Source: Pseudomonadota bacterium
GTDB taxonomy: Bacteria > Pseudomonadota > Gammaproteobacteria > Competibacterales > Competibacteraceae
Length of the DNA: 44,621 nt
Direction of reading: 5' to 3'
Assembly: GCA_030917925.1 (NCBI GenBank)
Contig: JAUPTV010000077.1
Span: forward strand, 1-44,621
Below, piece by piece: positions 35,548 to 44,621 of this stretch. Within the stretch, counting starts at the first letter, position 1, and each line of letters opens with the position of its first letter. Below the pieces are notes generated by a model. The model did no database searches. It was given only the letters and a program-made list of their open reading frames with translations, and was not told the DNA's origin. The position numbers and the translations under genes are program-made.

Positions 35548-37275
35548 ATGGCGACTCTTCCCAATAACGTTATTACTCAGCCGGGCGGTCAACTGAGCGG
35601 GCTGGCCCGACAGCTTGTCCTGAACCACTTACTCGATGAAGCCACCGCGCTCAAGGCGATTGACCAGGCGCGCCGCGATAATCTTCCCTTTGTCGCCTAC
35701 CTGGTGGAAAACAAACTCGCCCGCGACAAGGATATCGCCCGGTTGGCGTCGCGCAGCTTCAATTTGCCGTTGTTTGACATCGACGCCCTGGACATCGACA
35801 AGACCACGGTCCAGATGGTCGATGAAAAGCTGCTGCGCCAGCATCACGCCCTGCCGCTGTATAAACGGGGCCGACGGCTGTTTGTCGGGGTGAGCGATCC
35901 TACCAATCAGCGCATCCTGGAAGATATCAAGTTCCAAACCCGGCTCGACATTGAACCGGTCATTATCAGCGAGACCCAGTGGGTCAAGGCGATTGAAAGC
36001 GCTATTGACAGCCAAGGGTCAGCGATGATCGATAGTGACATCGGCGATCTGGATTTCAGCGCCGAGGGCGAGGGTCCCAAGGTCGAAACCACCCTGACCC
36101 AGGGTGATGCGGACGATGCACCGGTGGTCCGGTTTATTAACCAGGTCATCCTGCAAGCGATCAACCGGGGCGCGTCGGATATTCACTTCGAACCCTACGA
36201 AAAGATCTACCGAGTGCGCTTCCGTCAGGACGGCATGCTCGACGAAATCTTTAAGCCGCCGGTGAACATGGCACCGCGCCTGGCCGCCCGCCTCAAGATC
36301 ATGGCCCAGCTCGACATCGCCGAACGACGGGTGCCGCAGGACGGACGCCTCAAGCTCTATCTGACCAAGCAGCGCGCCATCGACTTTCGCGTCAACACCA
36401 TGCCGACCCTGTGGGGCGAAAAAGTCGTATTGCGTCTGCTCGACCCGACCAGTGCGCAAATGGGCATTGACGCCCTCGGTTATGAGCCGCATCAGAAGGA
36501 TCAGTTTATGAAGGCGATTCACAAGCCCCAGGGTATGGTGCTGGTCACCGGTCCTACCGGTAGCGGCAAGACGGTCTCGCTGTACACCGCACTCAATATT
36601 CTGAACACCCCGGAAGTCAACATCTCGACGGCCGAGGATCCGGTAGAAATCAATCTGGCGGGTATCAATCAGGTCAACGTTAACCCCAAGGTCGGCATGA
36701 CCTTCGCCACGGCCCTACGCGCCTTTCTGCGTCAGGACCCGGATATTGTCATGGTCGGCGAGATCCGTGATCTGGAAACCGCGGAAATCGCCATCAAGGC
36801 GGCCCAGACCGGCCACATGGTGCTGTCCACCTTGCATACCAACAGCGCTCCCCAGACGCTTAACCGGTTGATGAACATGGGGGTGGCACCCTACAACATC
36901 GCCTCCAGCGTCACGCTGATCATTGCCCAGCGGCTGGGGCGGCGGTTGTGTCAACACTGCAAGGAAGAGGTGCATATCCCGCCGGAAGAACTGATTAACC
37001 AGGGTTTTCGGGAAGAAGAATTGAAAGGTCTGACGGTTTACAAGGCGGTGGGGTGCGAACAATGCAACAAAGGCTACAAAGGCCGCGTGGGCATCTATGA
37101 GGTCATGCCGCTGTCTGATGAAATGGGTCGAATCATTATGGAGGGCGGTAACTCGATTCAGATTGCTGATCAGGCACAGCGTGAAGGAATCAATAACCTG
37201 CGCCAGTCCGGGTTGAACAAAATCCGTATGGGTTTGACCAGCCTCGAAGAAATCAACCGGGTGACGACGGAATAA
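35548..37275 (+). CDS. pilB: Type IV pilus assembly ATPase PilB
   Basis: A 575-residue extension ATPase. The N-terminal MshEN-like domain (about 10-150; LSGLARQLVLNHLLDEATALK) may bind c-di-GMP. The core has Walker A GPTGSGKT (335-342), an Asp box with EDPVEINLAGINQVNV, DPDIVMVGEIRDLE (Walker B) and the His box GHMVLSTLHTNSAPQTL. A CxxC pair set (CQHC, CEQC) forms the zinc site. It is close to Pseudomonas PilB in plan. It heads pilB-pilC-pilD, the usual gammaproteobacterial order (pilA is not seen). Compare GspE at 3558-5267, its type II paralogue. Confidence 0.96.
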   Translation: MATLPNNVITQPGGQLSGLARQLVLNHLLDEATALKAIDQARRDNLPFVAYLVENKLARDKDIARLASRSFNLPLFDIDALDIDKTTVQMVDEKLLRQHHALPLYKRGRRLFVGVSDPTNQRILEDIKFQTRLDIEPVIISETQWVKAIESAIDSQGSAMIDSDIGDLDFSAEGEGPKVETTLTQGDADDAPVVRFINQVILQAINRGASDIHFEPYEKIYRVRFRQDGMLDEIFKPPVNMAPRLAARLKIMAQLDIAERRVPQDGRLKLYLTKQRAIDFRVNTMPTLWGEKVVLRLLDPTSAQMGIDALGYEPHQKDQFMKAIHKPQGMVLVTGPTGSGKTVSLYTALNILNTPEVNISTAEDPVEINLAGINQVNVNPKVGMTFATALRAFLRQDPDIVMVGEIRDLETAEIAIKAAQTGHMVLSTLHTNSAPQTLNRLMNMGVAPYNIASSVTLIIAQRLGRRLCQHCKEEVHIPPEELINQGFREEELKGLTVYKAVGCEQCNKGYKGRVGIYEVMPLSDEMGRIIMEGGNSIQIADQAQREGINNLRQSGLNKIRMGLTSLEEINRVTTE

Positions 37276-37280
37276 CGGCT

Positions 37281-38522
37281 ATGGCTAAAAAACCGACGCT
37301 GGCGAAAGCCAAAAAGAAGGAAGAAGAACCGACGTTTAAATGGGAAGGCACCGACAAGCGTGGCGTCCGGGTCAAGGGCGAGCTGCGGGGTCCTAACCAG
37401 AATACAATTAAGGCCGAACTGCGCCGCCAGGGCATCAACCCGCTCAGCGTCAGGAAAAAAGCCAAACCGCTGTTAAATTTCGGCGATAAGATTGTGCCGA
37501 AAGACATCATGCTGTTTACCCGTCAGCTTTGCACTATGCTGTCGTCGGGCATCGCAGTGGTACAGGCGCTGGATATGGTCGGGCACAGCAACCGCAAACC
37601 CAAGGTCAAGGAAATGATCCTCGATATCAAGAACGAGGTGGAAAGCGGCACTGCCCTGTCGAAAGCCTTTGCCAAGCATCATCTCTATTTTAACGATCTG
37701 TATTGCAGCCTGGTTCATGCCGGCGAGGAAGCCGGGGTGCTGGAAGTGTTACTGGACAAAATTGCGACCTATCTGGAGAAATCCGAGGCGCTGAAAGCCA
37801 AGGTCAAGAAGGCGCTGACTTATCCGGTCATCGTATTGATCTTCGCCTTTGTGGTGACGGCCATTCTGCTGATTTTCGTGATTCCGACCTTCCAGGAACT
37901 GTTCGAGGGCTTTGGCGCGGAACTGCCGGCGCTGACCAAATTCGTGATCGAGCTGTCCAAGGTGTTTCAGGAATACTGGTACCTGATCCTCGGTACGCCA
38001 GTGGCTGCTGTAGTCGGCTTTATCGAGGCGCGCAAGCGTTCCCGCACCTTTTATCAATGGCTGGATCGCATGGTGTTGCAAATGCCGTTGATCGGCGATC
38101 TGGTGGCGACTTCTGCGAACGCCCGCTTTGCCCGCACCCTGTCCACGCTGTTCGCCGGCGGTGTGCCGCTGGTGGACGCCATGCAGAGCGTAGCCGGCGC
38201 GACCGGCAATTACGTTTACGAAAGAGCGGTGCTCGAGATGCGCGAGTCGGTGTCGATTGGTCAACAGCTCAATTTTGCCATGCGCCAGAGTAGCTTGTTC
38301 CCGGATATGGTGGTGCAGATGATCGCGATCGGTGAGGAAGCCGGTTCGCTGGGGGATATGCTGGCCAAAGTAGCGGATTTCTATGAGGCGGAAGTTGATC
38401 AGAAAGTTGATCAACTGACTACGATGATCGAGCCGTTGCTGATGGCGTTTCTGGCCGGCGTGGTGGGCACGCTGGTCATCGCCATGTATCTGCCGATCTT
38501 CAAACTGGCGTCGGCCGTTTAA
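37281..38522 (+). CDS. pilC: Type IV pilus inner-membrane platform protein PilC
   Basis: A 413-residue PilC, five nt after pilB. It starts with a lysine-rich N-terminus, then FKWEGTDKRGVRVKGEL and two T2SSF domains (about residues 85-205 and 290-405). VHAGEEAGVLEVLLDK near residue 143 and IAIGEEAGSLGDML near residue 350 mark them. Hydrophobic segments lie near 185-208, 235-255 and 385-408. It anchors PilB and the pilin at the inner membrane. The end of the gene is 13 nt before pilD. Confidence 0.96.
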   Translation: MAKKPTLAKAKKKEEEPTFKWEGTDKRGVRVKGELRGPNQNTIKAELRRQGINPLSVRKKAKPLLNFGDKIVPKDIMLFTRQLCTMLSSGIAVVQALDMVGHSNRKPKVKEMILDIKNEVESGTALSKAFAKHHLYFNDLYCSLVHAGEEAGVLEVLLDKIATYLEKSEALKAKVKKALTYPVIVLIFAFVVTAILLIFVIPTFQELFEGFGAELPALTKFVIELSKVFQEYWYLILGTPVAAVVGFIEARKRSRTFYQWLDRMVLQMPLIGDLVATSANARFARTLSTLFAGGVPLVDAMQSVAGATGNYVYERAVLEMRESVSIGQQLNFAMRQSSLFPDMVVQMIAIGEEAGSLGDMLAKVADFYEAEVDQKVDQLTTMIEPLLMAFLAGVVGTLVIAMYLPIFKLASAV

Positions 38523-38535
38523 GTGTGACCCGTCC

Positions 38536-39408
38536 ATGAGCCTGATCGAACTGTTGGCCGGCTCCCCAGCGCTGTTCACGATTCTGGCGGTGCTGGTGGG
38601 CCTGATCGTCGGTAGCTTCCTGAATGTGGTCATTCATCGCCTGCCGCTGATGATGGAGCGGGAATGGCGGGCGCAATGCGCAGAGCTGCTTGGACAACCC
38701 GCGCCAGATGCGGATCAACCGGTGTTGAATCTGTCGAAGCCGCGCTCACGTTGCCCGCACTGTGCGCATTTGATCAGCGCGATGGAGAATATTCCGCTGC
38801 TCAGTTATGCGTTGCAGCGGGGTCGCTGCGCGCATTGCCAGGCTCCCATCAGCGTCCAGTATCCGCTGGTGGAGGCGATGAGCGGATTGCTGGCGGGTAT
38901 CGTCGCCTGGCAATTCGGCTTTGGCTGGCCGGCGGCGGCGGCGCTGATTTTTACCTGGACCCTGCTGGCCGCCAGCGTGATCGACTTGCGCCATCAATTA
39001 TTGCCGGATGATTTGACTCTGCTGCTGCTCTGGCTGGGCCTGAGCGTTGCGCTGTTCGGACTGTTCGCCGACTTGCCCAGCGCGGTCATTGGTGCCATGG
39101 CCGGTTATCTGGCGCTCTGGCTGGTTTATCAGGGCTTTCGGCTGTTGACTGGCAAGGAAGGCATGGGCTTTGGCGACTTTAAGTTACTCGCAGCGCTCGG
39201 TGCCTGGACCGGTTGGCAATATTTAGTCACCATCGTCATCTTGTCCTCACTGGTCGGCGCGCTGGCGGGGGTGGCGCTGATCGTATTCCGCCAGCGTGAT
39301 CGTCAGGTTCCCATGCCGTTTGGTCCCTTCCTGGCAGCGGCCGGCTGGATCGCGCTGTTGTGGGGCGAACCGATTCAGCACGCCTATTTGCGCTGGCTGG
39401 GCGGGTAA
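38536..39408 (+). CDS. pilD: Prepilin peptidase / N-methyltransferase PilD
   Basis: A 290-residue aspartic prepilin peptidase and methyltransferase of the inner membrane. The start has GSFLNVVIHRLP. Two CxxC pairs (C73/C76 and C98/C101) are the zinc motif of the methylase part. The catalytic Asp residues are D150 in SVIDLRHQLLPDD and D214 in the GxGD motif (GMGFGDFKLLAALG). It should process both type IV pilins and the type II pseudopilins GspG-K encoded at the other end of the window. The stop is two bases before the coaE GTG. Confidence 0.96.
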   Translation: MSLIELLAGSPALFTILAVLVGLIVGSFLNVVIHRLPLMMEREWRAQCAELLGQPAPDADQPVLNLSKPRSRCPHCAHLISAMENIPLLSYALQRGRCAHCQAPISVQYPLVEAMSGLLAGIVAWQFGFGWPAAAALIFTWTLLAASVIDLRHQLLPDDLTLLLLWLGLSVALFGLFADLPSAVIGAMAGYLALWLVYQGFRLLTGKEGMGFGDFKLLAALGAWTGWQYLVTIVILSSLVGALAGVALIVFRQRDRQVPMPFGPFLAAAGWIALLWGEPIQHAYLRWLGG

Positions 39409-39410
39409 TC

Positions 39411-40016
39411 GTGCTGACCGTAGGTCTGACGGGCGGCATCGGCAGCGGCAAGACCGTGGTGAGTGACCGGTTCGCAAGTTATGGCGTTCCGGTCATCGAC
39501 ACGGATGTGCTGGCCCGGGAACTGGTCGAGCCGGGGCAACCGGCGCTGGCCGAGATCGTGGCCGAATTCGGGCCGGACTGTCTGGATGATGGGGGCCGTC
39601 TCAACCGCGCTGTTTTGCGTGAACGGGTGTTTATTGACGATGCCGGACGGCGGCGACTGGAGGCTATTCTGCATCCCCGGATTCGCGCCTTGGCGCGGGT
39701 GCGCATTGCGGCGCTAAATGCGCCATATAGCCTGCTGGTCATTCCGCTACTGGCGGAAACCGGGATGACGGATCTGGTTGACCGGGTATTGGTGGTCGAT
39801 GTGGCCGAAGCAGAGCAAGTGCGTCGGGTGATGGCGCGTGATGGGATCGATGAAGCACAGGCTCGACGGATTCTGGCGGCTCAGGCCAATCGTAGCCGGC
39901 GATTAGCGCTGGCTGATGACGTTTTGGAAAATTTCGGGGACTTAGCTGAACTTGATCAGCGGATCGCTGATCTGCATCAGTATTATTTGCGCCTGGCTAC
40001 CGTTAGCCTGTCCTGA
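39411..40016 (+). CDS. coaE: Dephospho-CoA kinase CoaE
   Basis: A 201-residue kinase that makes CoA from dephospho-CoA and ATP, the last step of the pathway. It begins MLTVGLTGGIGSGKT with P-loop residues 8-15, then VIDTDVLARELVEPG, LEAILHPRIRA and VIPLLAETG. The frame is open upstream inside pilD, but the family start is clearly the GTG at 39411, two bases after the pilD stop, with GGG 5 nt before it. pilD-coaE-zapD is a conserved order in this class. Confidence 0.95.
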   Translation: MLTVGLTGGIGSGKTVVSDRFASYGVPVIDTDVLARELVEPGQPALAEIVAEFGPDCLDDGGRLNRAVLRERVFIDDAGRRRLEAILHPRIRALARVRIAALNAPYSLLVIPLLAETGMTDLVDRVLVVDVAEAEQVRRVMARDGIDEAQARRILAAQANRSRRLALADDVLENFGDLAELDQRIADLHQYYLRLATVSLS

Positions 40017-40045
40017 TTTCCACCTCGAGATTTGAGGCTCTTTTT

Positions 40046-40816
40046 GTGTCCCAGCTCATTTGCTACGAACAGCCGCTGAACGAACGTATGCGCGCCCTGC
40101 TGCGACTGGAATTCCTGTTTCAGCAGGTTGAGCACGCCATCACCGGTTCATCGACCTGGGATAGTCGCGCCGCTTTGCAGGGTCTGTTCGACATTCTCGC
40201 GGTGACCGGACGGCATGAATTCAAAAAGGAACTGCTCAAGGAACTGGAGCGGCATACGGTGACGCTGAATCGCCTGCGGCAAAATCCCGGGATCGACACC
40301 ATGATGCTTTCGTCGGTGCTGGAAGAAATCAGCGATGTGATCAGCCAGATTCACCGGCCCAATACCCTGGCGCTGGATGCGGTGCGGCAGAATGATTTTC
40401 TCAGTGCGATTCAGAATCGGATTCAGATTCCTGGTGGAACCTGCCGATTCGATTTGCCGGCGCTCCATCATTGGTTGCGGCAAGATATTGAAGTGCGTCG
40501 CCGGTGTTTACAGGAATGGCTGGCACCCTTTATGCCCATGCAAGAGGCAGTTTTTCTAATTTTGCGACTGATTCGCGGTAGTGCTACCCCTAAACCGGAA
40601 ATCGCGATTGGCGGTTTCTTCCAACGGGCGCTGGATGCCAACGCCCCTAATCAGTTGATTCAAGTCTGGCTGCCTGATGACGGTATACCATTCCCGGAAA
40701 TCAGCGGGGGGCGGCATCGCTTTACCATCCGTTTCTGGGAGCAACCGGACCTCAATCGCCGGGCGGTGACCGGTTCATCCGATGTGGCTTTTGAACTGGC
40801 TTGTTGCGTGATTTAG
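40046..40816 (+). CDS. zapD: Cell division protein ZapD
   Basis: A 256-residue FtsZ-crosslinking protein of the Z ring. Family marks are ICYEQPLNERMRALLRLEFLF at the start, later RQNPGIDT, QIPGGTCRFDLPALHHWL and the C-terminal strands FEIAIGGFFQRAL-like (PEIAIGGFFQRALD). GTG at 40046 is the start, with GAGG 8 nt before. It lies 29 nt after coaE. In many relatives yacG follows; here none does, and the end overlaps the convergent mutT gene by 65 bp. Confidence 0.95.
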   Translation: MSQLICYEQPLNERMRALLRLEFLFQQVEHAITGSSTWDSRAALQGLFDILAVTGRHEFKKELLKELERHTVTLNRLRQNPGIDTMMLSSVLEEISDVISQIHRPNTLALDAVRQNDFLSAIQNRIQIPGGTCRFDLPALHHWLRQDIEVRRRCLQEWLAPFMPMQEAVFLILRLIRGSATPKPEIAIGGFFQRALDANAPNQLIQVWLPDDGIPFPEISGGRHRFTIRFWEQPDLNRRAVTGSSDVAFELACCVI

Positions 40817-41216
40817 TAGCCATAGGTTCAGCGCTTGTTAAAGCCTGAATGATGGGTTCATCGGCCACCGGGAAGGCGAACGTTCGCAAGGTAGTCGGTA
40901 ATGTCCAAGTCAGGGGCTGGCCTTCTCGTCCATGAGGTTCACCCTGCCAGGCCGTGACCTGCCAGACATCGAGCAACACAGTTTTATCAGGATAGGCGTG
41001 ACGAATTTGCAGCCAGGGTTCGGCATTCAACACAGTGACGCCCAGTTCTTCGTGCAGTTCCCGCTGAAGTGCAGTGATCACGGACTCCCCTTCTTCCACC
41101 TTGCCGCCCGGAAATTCCCACAAACCGCCTTGATGCACATGGTCGGGTCGGCGGGTGATCAGCACTGCGCCGTCGGCGTTGATGAGGACGCCCACCGCGA
41201 CATGAACGACGTTCAC
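40752..41216 (-). CDS. mutT: MutT-type Nudix hydrolase (8-oxo-dGTP diphosphatase)
   Basis: A 154-residue Nudix protein: [20 protein letters not shown] and a complete Nudix box with G38, E44, R52, E53, E56, E57 and G59. [13 protein letters not shown] is typical of MutT, which clears oxidised dGTP. Its core is about 128 residues; the last 25 form a basic tail ([16 protein letters not shown]) that arises from the part overlapping zapD on the opposite strand. The ATG overlaps the argJ stop by four bases. secA-argJ-mutT is a common gammaproteobacterial order. Confidence 0.93.
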   Translation of the reverse strand: MNVVHVAVGVLINADGAVLITRRPDHVHQGGLWEFPGGKVEEGESVITALQRELHEELGVTVLNAEPWLQIRHAYPDKTVLLDVWQVTAWQGEPHGREGQPLTWTLPTTLRTFAFPVADEPIIQALTSAEPMATKSRNKPVQKPHRMNRSPPGD

Positions 41217-42406
41217 GTCCGATACTCGGCGTTGATGCGCACATAGTCGAAGGAAAAATCGGTCGTCCAGATCCGGGCGGCAGCAGCGCCCCGGCCCAGT
41301 TCAACCCGGATGGTGATGTCGGGACGGGCCATCACAGCTTGCCCCTGCGCTTCGGTATAGTCCGGGGCGCGACAGCCGGCGCGGACGATGCAGACGTCAT
41401 CCAGATGAATGGCCACACGCTCCAGATCGAGATCGGTCAGTCCGGCCCGACCCACCGCCGCCAGAATCCGCCCCCAGTTGGGATCGGAGGCAAAGAATGC
41501 CGTTTTGACCAGCGGTGAATGGGCAATGGTGTACGCGACCTGGCGACATTCGGCGATATCCTGTCCACCGTTGACCTGGACGGTGATGAATTTGGTCGCG
41601 CCCTCGCCATCGCGGATGATGGCCTGGGCGAGGTCAATGCAGACTTCGCGCACCGTCTCGGCAAAGCGCGCATAGTCTTCGCCCTGCGTTGGAACCGTCG
41701 CACCGGATTGACCGGTCGCTAACAGCGTCAGCGCATCGTTTGTTGAGGTATCGCCGTCCACGGTGATGGCGTTGAACGACTCGGCCACCGCTTCGTGCAG
41801 AACGTGCTGTAGTGTCGCTGGGTCAACAAGCGCGTCGGTAGCAACGAACGCCAGCATCGTGGCCATGTTCGGGCAAATCATTCCAGCGCCCTTGGCGATG
41901 CCGGTCACGGTAACGTCCCGACCCTTCAGCGTGAATCGCCGCGACGCCCACTTGGGCCGGGTATCCGTCGTCATGATGCCGTGCGCGGCTTCGGTCCAGC
42001 CGTCCGGCTGCAAGGCCGCCAGCGCTGCCGGCAAACCGACGACTAACCGTTCCACTGGCAAAGGTTCCCCAATGACACCGGTTGAGTAGGGGAGGACTTC
42101 TTCAGGACGGCAACCGGCCAATCCCGCCAGCGCCCGGCAGGTCGCTTCTGCGTCAGTCAGTCCCTGAGCGCCAGTACCGGCATTGGCATTGCCCGTGTTA
42201 ATCACCAGATAGCGGGGCGCCACCACCGCCAGATGCCTCTTCGCCACCGTGACCGGCGCGGCGCAAAAGGCGTTTTGGGTGAAAACCGCTGCTACCTGAC
42301 TTCCCGCGACAGCTTCAATGACGACCAGATCACGGCGGTCAGGATATTTGATGCCGGCGCGAGCGACGCCGATACGGATGCCCGCGACATTGAGAGGGGG
42401 TTGCAT
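41213..42406 (-). CDS. argJ: Glutamate N-acetyltransferase / amino-acid acetyltransferase ArgJ
   Basis: A 397-residue ArgJ, which recycles the acetyl group between N-acetylornithine and glutamate in arginine synthesis. The protein self-cleaves before Thr183 in [17 protein letters not shown], separating alpha and beta chains; the motif is intact. Other marks are [10 protein letters not shown]-like ([10 protein letters not shown]), [19 protein letters not shown] and [18 protein letters not shown] 42442 could extend the frame into secA; ATG 42406 ([13 protein letters not shown]) is preferred. It begins 14 nt after the secA stop. Confidence 0.95.
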   Translation of the reverse strand: MQPPLNVAGIRIGVARAGIKYPDRRDLVVIEAVAGSQVAAVFTQNAFCAAPVTVAKRHLAVVAPRYLVINTGNANAGTGAQGLTDAEATCRALAGLAGCRPEEVLPYSTGVIGEPLPVERLVVGLPAALAALQPDGWTEAAHGIMTTDTRPKWASRRFTLKGRDVTVTGIAKGAGMICPNMATMLAFVATDALVDPATLQHVLHEAVAESFNAITVDGDTSTNDALTLLATGQSGATVPTQGEDYARFAETVREVCIDLAQAIIRDGEGATKFITVQVNGGQDIAECRQVAYTIAHSPLVKTAFFASDPNWGRILAAVGRAGLTDLDLERVAIHLDDVCIVRAGCRAPDYTEAQGQAVMARPDITIRVELGRGAAAARIWTTDFSFDYVRINAEYRT

Positions 42407-42420
42407 GGGGGCGTTTTTTC

Positions 42421-44621
42421 CTAATCCAGTTGCCCGTGGCAATGCTTGTACTTCTTGCCCGAGCCACAGGGACAGGGTTCATTGCGCCCCACTTTGCGGC
42501 CATCCCGCACAAAGGGCGTATGCGATTCTTCCTGCTGATGGCGAATGTCGATGCCGGAGCCATCGCCTTCACTTTCGGCCAGCGCTGAAGCCGCTTCAGC
42601 ATGTTCAAAATGCATGGCAGCGGGGCGGCGCGGCTCGGGAATCGGTTCCGGTTCGGTCTGGAATTCCGCCCGCACCAGGAAGCTGATGGCTTCGTGATGG
42701 ATGCGCTGCACCAGCGCCTGGAACATCTCGAACGCTTCCCGCTTGTACTCCTGCTTGGGATTCTTCTGGGCATAACCGCGCAGGTGAATCCCCTGGCGCA
42801 GGTAATCCATCGCCGCCAGATGCTCGCGCCAATGGCTGTCCAGCACTTGCAGCAGCACCGCTTTCTCGAACTGTCGCATCCACGGCCCGCCAACCAGGGC
42901 TTCCTTGGCGGCGTAAGCCTGTTCAAGTTCCGCGTGAATCCGTTCCCGCAACGGTTCCTCATGCAGGTTGGTATCCGCATCCAGCCAGGCGCGAATCGGT
43001 AATTGCAGGCCAAACTCCTTGAGCAGCGCTTCCTCCAGACCGGACACGTTCCATTGCTCTTCCAGGCTGCGCGGCGGGATGCTGAGGTCCATGGTCTGCG
43101 TGAGGGCATCGGCGCGCATCTCCGCCAGCGTTGTGGAAATGTCTTCCGCTTCCATCAGTTGATTGCGCCAGGAATACATCACCTTGCGCTGGTCATTGGC
43201 GACGTCATCAAATTCCAGCAGATTCTTGCGGATATCGAAGTTATGTGCTTCGACCTTACGCTGGGCGTTCTCAATCGCTTTGGTGACCCAGGGATGCTCA
43301 ATCGCTTCATTCTTCTGCATCCCCAGCCGCTGCATGAGTCCCGCCACCTTGTCAGAGGCGAAGATGCGCAGCAGGTTATCTTCCAGCGCCAGATAGAAGC
43401 GGCTGGAGCCGGGATCGCCCTGCCGACCGGAACGCCCGCGCAACTGATTGTCGATGCGCCGCGATTCATGGCGTTCGGTGCCAATCACATGCAGACCGCC
43501 GGCGGCGACCACCTGTTCATGGCGTTGCTGCCAGTTTTGGCGCACGGTGTCGTGAGCGGCGGCATCAGCTTCCGGCCCCAGTGCTTTCAATTCGGCTTGC
43601 AGATTGCCGCCCAGCACAATATCGGTACCACGCCCGGCCATGTTGGTCGCAATCGTCACGCCGCCCGGTCGCCCGGCCTGCACGATAATCTCGGCTTCGC
43701 GCTCGTGCTGTTTGGCGTTGAGGACGGCGTGCGGGATCTTTGCCCGCTCCAGCATTTTGGCGAGCAGTTCCGACACTTCGATAGACGTCGTGCCGACCAG
43801 CGTCGGTTGACCGCGCTGTTGACAATCGCGGATGTCCTCCAGCACCGCATCGTATTTTTCGGTCTGGGTCAGAAACACCAGATCACCATGATCCTTGCGA
43901 ACCATCGGCAAATGCGTGGGGACAACCAGAACTTCCAGTCCGTAGATTTGCTGAAACTCGAAGGCTTCTGTGTCGGCGGTGCCAGTCATGCCGGCCAGTT
44001 TGCCGTACAGGCGGAAGTAGTTCTGGAAGGTGATCGAGGCCAGGGTCTGATTCTCGGCTTGGATCGAGACCTGTTCCTTGGCTTCGATGGCCTGATGCAG
44101 ACCATCCGACCAGCGCCGCCCCGGCATGGTGCGCCCGGTGAATTCATCGACAATAATCACTTCGTCGCCGCGCACGATGTACTCCACATCGCGGTGAAAC
44201 AGGGCGTGGGCGCGCAGACAGGCGTTCAGATGATGGAAAACTCCCAAATGGGCCGCGTCGTACAGGCTATCACCCTCGCGCAACAATCCGTTTTCCAGCA
44301 GCAGTTCTTCAACCCGCTCATGGCCCTCCTCGGTCAGATAGACCTGCTTGACCTTTTCGTCCACCGAGTAATCGCCGGGTCCCTCTTCTTCCTTTTGCCG
44401 CGTCAGCATCGGGACAATCGTATTGATTCGGCGATACATTTCCGAACTTTCTTCCGCGGGACCGGAGATAATCAGCGGAGTGCGGGCCTCGTCGATCAGG
44501 ATCGAGTCCACCTCGTCGACCAGCGCATAATGCAGTTCCCGCTGGACCTTCTGCTCCAGGTTGAACGCCATATTGTCGCGCAGGTAGTCGAAACCGTATT
44601 CGTTGTTGGTGCCGTAAGTGA
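42421..44621 (-). CDS. secA: Preprotein translocase ATPase SecA (5' end outside window)
   Basis: The C-terminal part of SecA, the motor of the Sec pathway, running off the right edge. The first bases at the edge read [16 protein letters not shown] before MAFN, about residue 170 in E. coli numbering, so 732 codons of about 900 are here. Seen are [19 protein letters not shown] (DEAD-box Walker B region), [29 protein letters not shown], the scaffold and wing regions, and a C-terminal zinc-binding SEC-C motif ([14 protein letters not shown]). The start codon and first Walker motif lie beyond the window. Confidence 0.97.
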   Translation of the reverse strand, partial: TYGTNNEYGFDYLRDNMAFNLEQKVQRELHYALVDEVDSILIDEARTPLIISGPAEESSEMYRRINTIVPMLTRQKEEEGPGDYSVDEKVKQVYLTEEGHERVEELLLENGLLREGDSLYDAAHLGVFHHLNACLRAHALFHRDVEYIVRGDEVIIVDEFTGRTMPGRRWSDGLHQAIEAKEQVSIQAENQTLASITFQNYFRLYGKLAGMTGTADTEAFEFQQIYGLEVLVVPTHLPMVRKDHGDLVFLTQTEKYDAVLEDIRDCQQRGQPTLVGTTSIEVSELLAKMLERAKIPHAVLNAKQHEREAEIIVQAGRPGGVTIATNMAGRGTDIVLGGNLQAELKALGPEADAAAHDTVRQNWQQRHEQVVAAGGLHVIGTERHESRRIDNQLRGRSGRQGDPGSSRFYLALEDNLLRIFASDKVAGLMQRLGMQKNEAIEHPWVTKAIENAQRKVEAHNFDIRKNLLEFDDVANDQRKVMYSWRNQLMEAEDISTTLAEMRADALTQTMDLSIPPRSLEEQWNVSGLEEALLKEFGLQLPIRAWLDADTNLHEEPLRERIHAELEQAYAAKEALVGGPWMRQFEKAVLLQVLDSHWREHLAAMDYLRQGIHLRGYAQKNPKQEYKREAFEMFQALVQRIHHEAISFLVRAEFQTEPEPIPEPRRPAAMHFEHAEAASALAESEGDGSGIDIRHQQEESHTPFVRDGRKVGRNEPCPCGSGKKYKHCHGQLD

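Noticed and set aside
42339-43109. 256-residue minus-strand frame
   Set aside because: It is an Arg/Ser-rich frame shifted relative to SecA; SecA is well supported.

Overview
The window (about 60% G+C by eye) reads as a chromosomal segment of a gammaproteobacterium. The evidence is the order secA-argJ-mutT, the block pilB-pilC-pilD-coaE-zapD, a ThrH-type phosphatase very close to the Pseudomonas protein as I remember it, and leuA, ispG and mgtE of proteobacterial type. The many short palindromic repeats and the mix of genes would suit an environmental, possibly Competibacter-like lineage. That genus-level placement is inference only.

Layout. Positions 1-9439 are all on the minus strand. In transcription order they hold leuA, the dTDP-rhamnose genes rfbA-rfbC-rfbD (no rfbB beside them), and a tightly packed type II secretion cluster gspE-F-G-H-I-J-K, cut by the left edge. 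Around 9.4-11.4 kb lie a repeat-rich gap, a cytochrome b561-like gene and a convergent cytochrome c'. Positions 11.4-15.3 kb (+) form a coupled operon: a stand-alone cyclic-nucleotide-binding domain, a circularly permuted ATP-grasp/alpha-E fusion and a transglutaminase-like protein. Positions 15.3-24.2 kb (-) form a co-directional run: DedA/PAP2/LssY fusion, isochorismatase-like hydrolase, ispG, a CHASE/PAS/GGDEF diguanylate cyclase, mgtE, a TPR lipoprotein and a universal stress protein.

Positions 24.4-32.0 kb (-) hold an XRE regulator and a distinct signalling operon: a FecR-domain/TPR/outer-membrane-barrel protein, a 73-residue protein with a consensus ribosome-binding site, a CHASE2 histidine kinase and a sigma-54-type response regulator, ended by a clear intrinsic terminator. 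thrH and a pseudo-receiver/cyclic-nucleotide-binding protein lie upstream. From 33.8 kb (+) come a tandem DUF3011 protein, an orphan TAXI receptor, pilBCD, coaE and zapD. The window ends with mutT, argJ and a 5'-truncated secA on the minus strand.

How the parts fit. PilD should process the pilins of the type IV pilus and also the Gsp pseudopilins encoded here. SecA would feed Sec-dependent substrates to the type II system. Several signalling modules (c-di-GMP synthesis, two cyclic-nucleotide-binding proteins, a CHASE2 two-component system) sit next to envelope genes. The most unusual block is the FecR-TPR-barrel/small protein/CHASE2 kinase/sigma-54 regulator operon. A repeat insertion that duplicated the 5' end of the transglutaminase gene, yet kept its stop-start coupling, is also notable.
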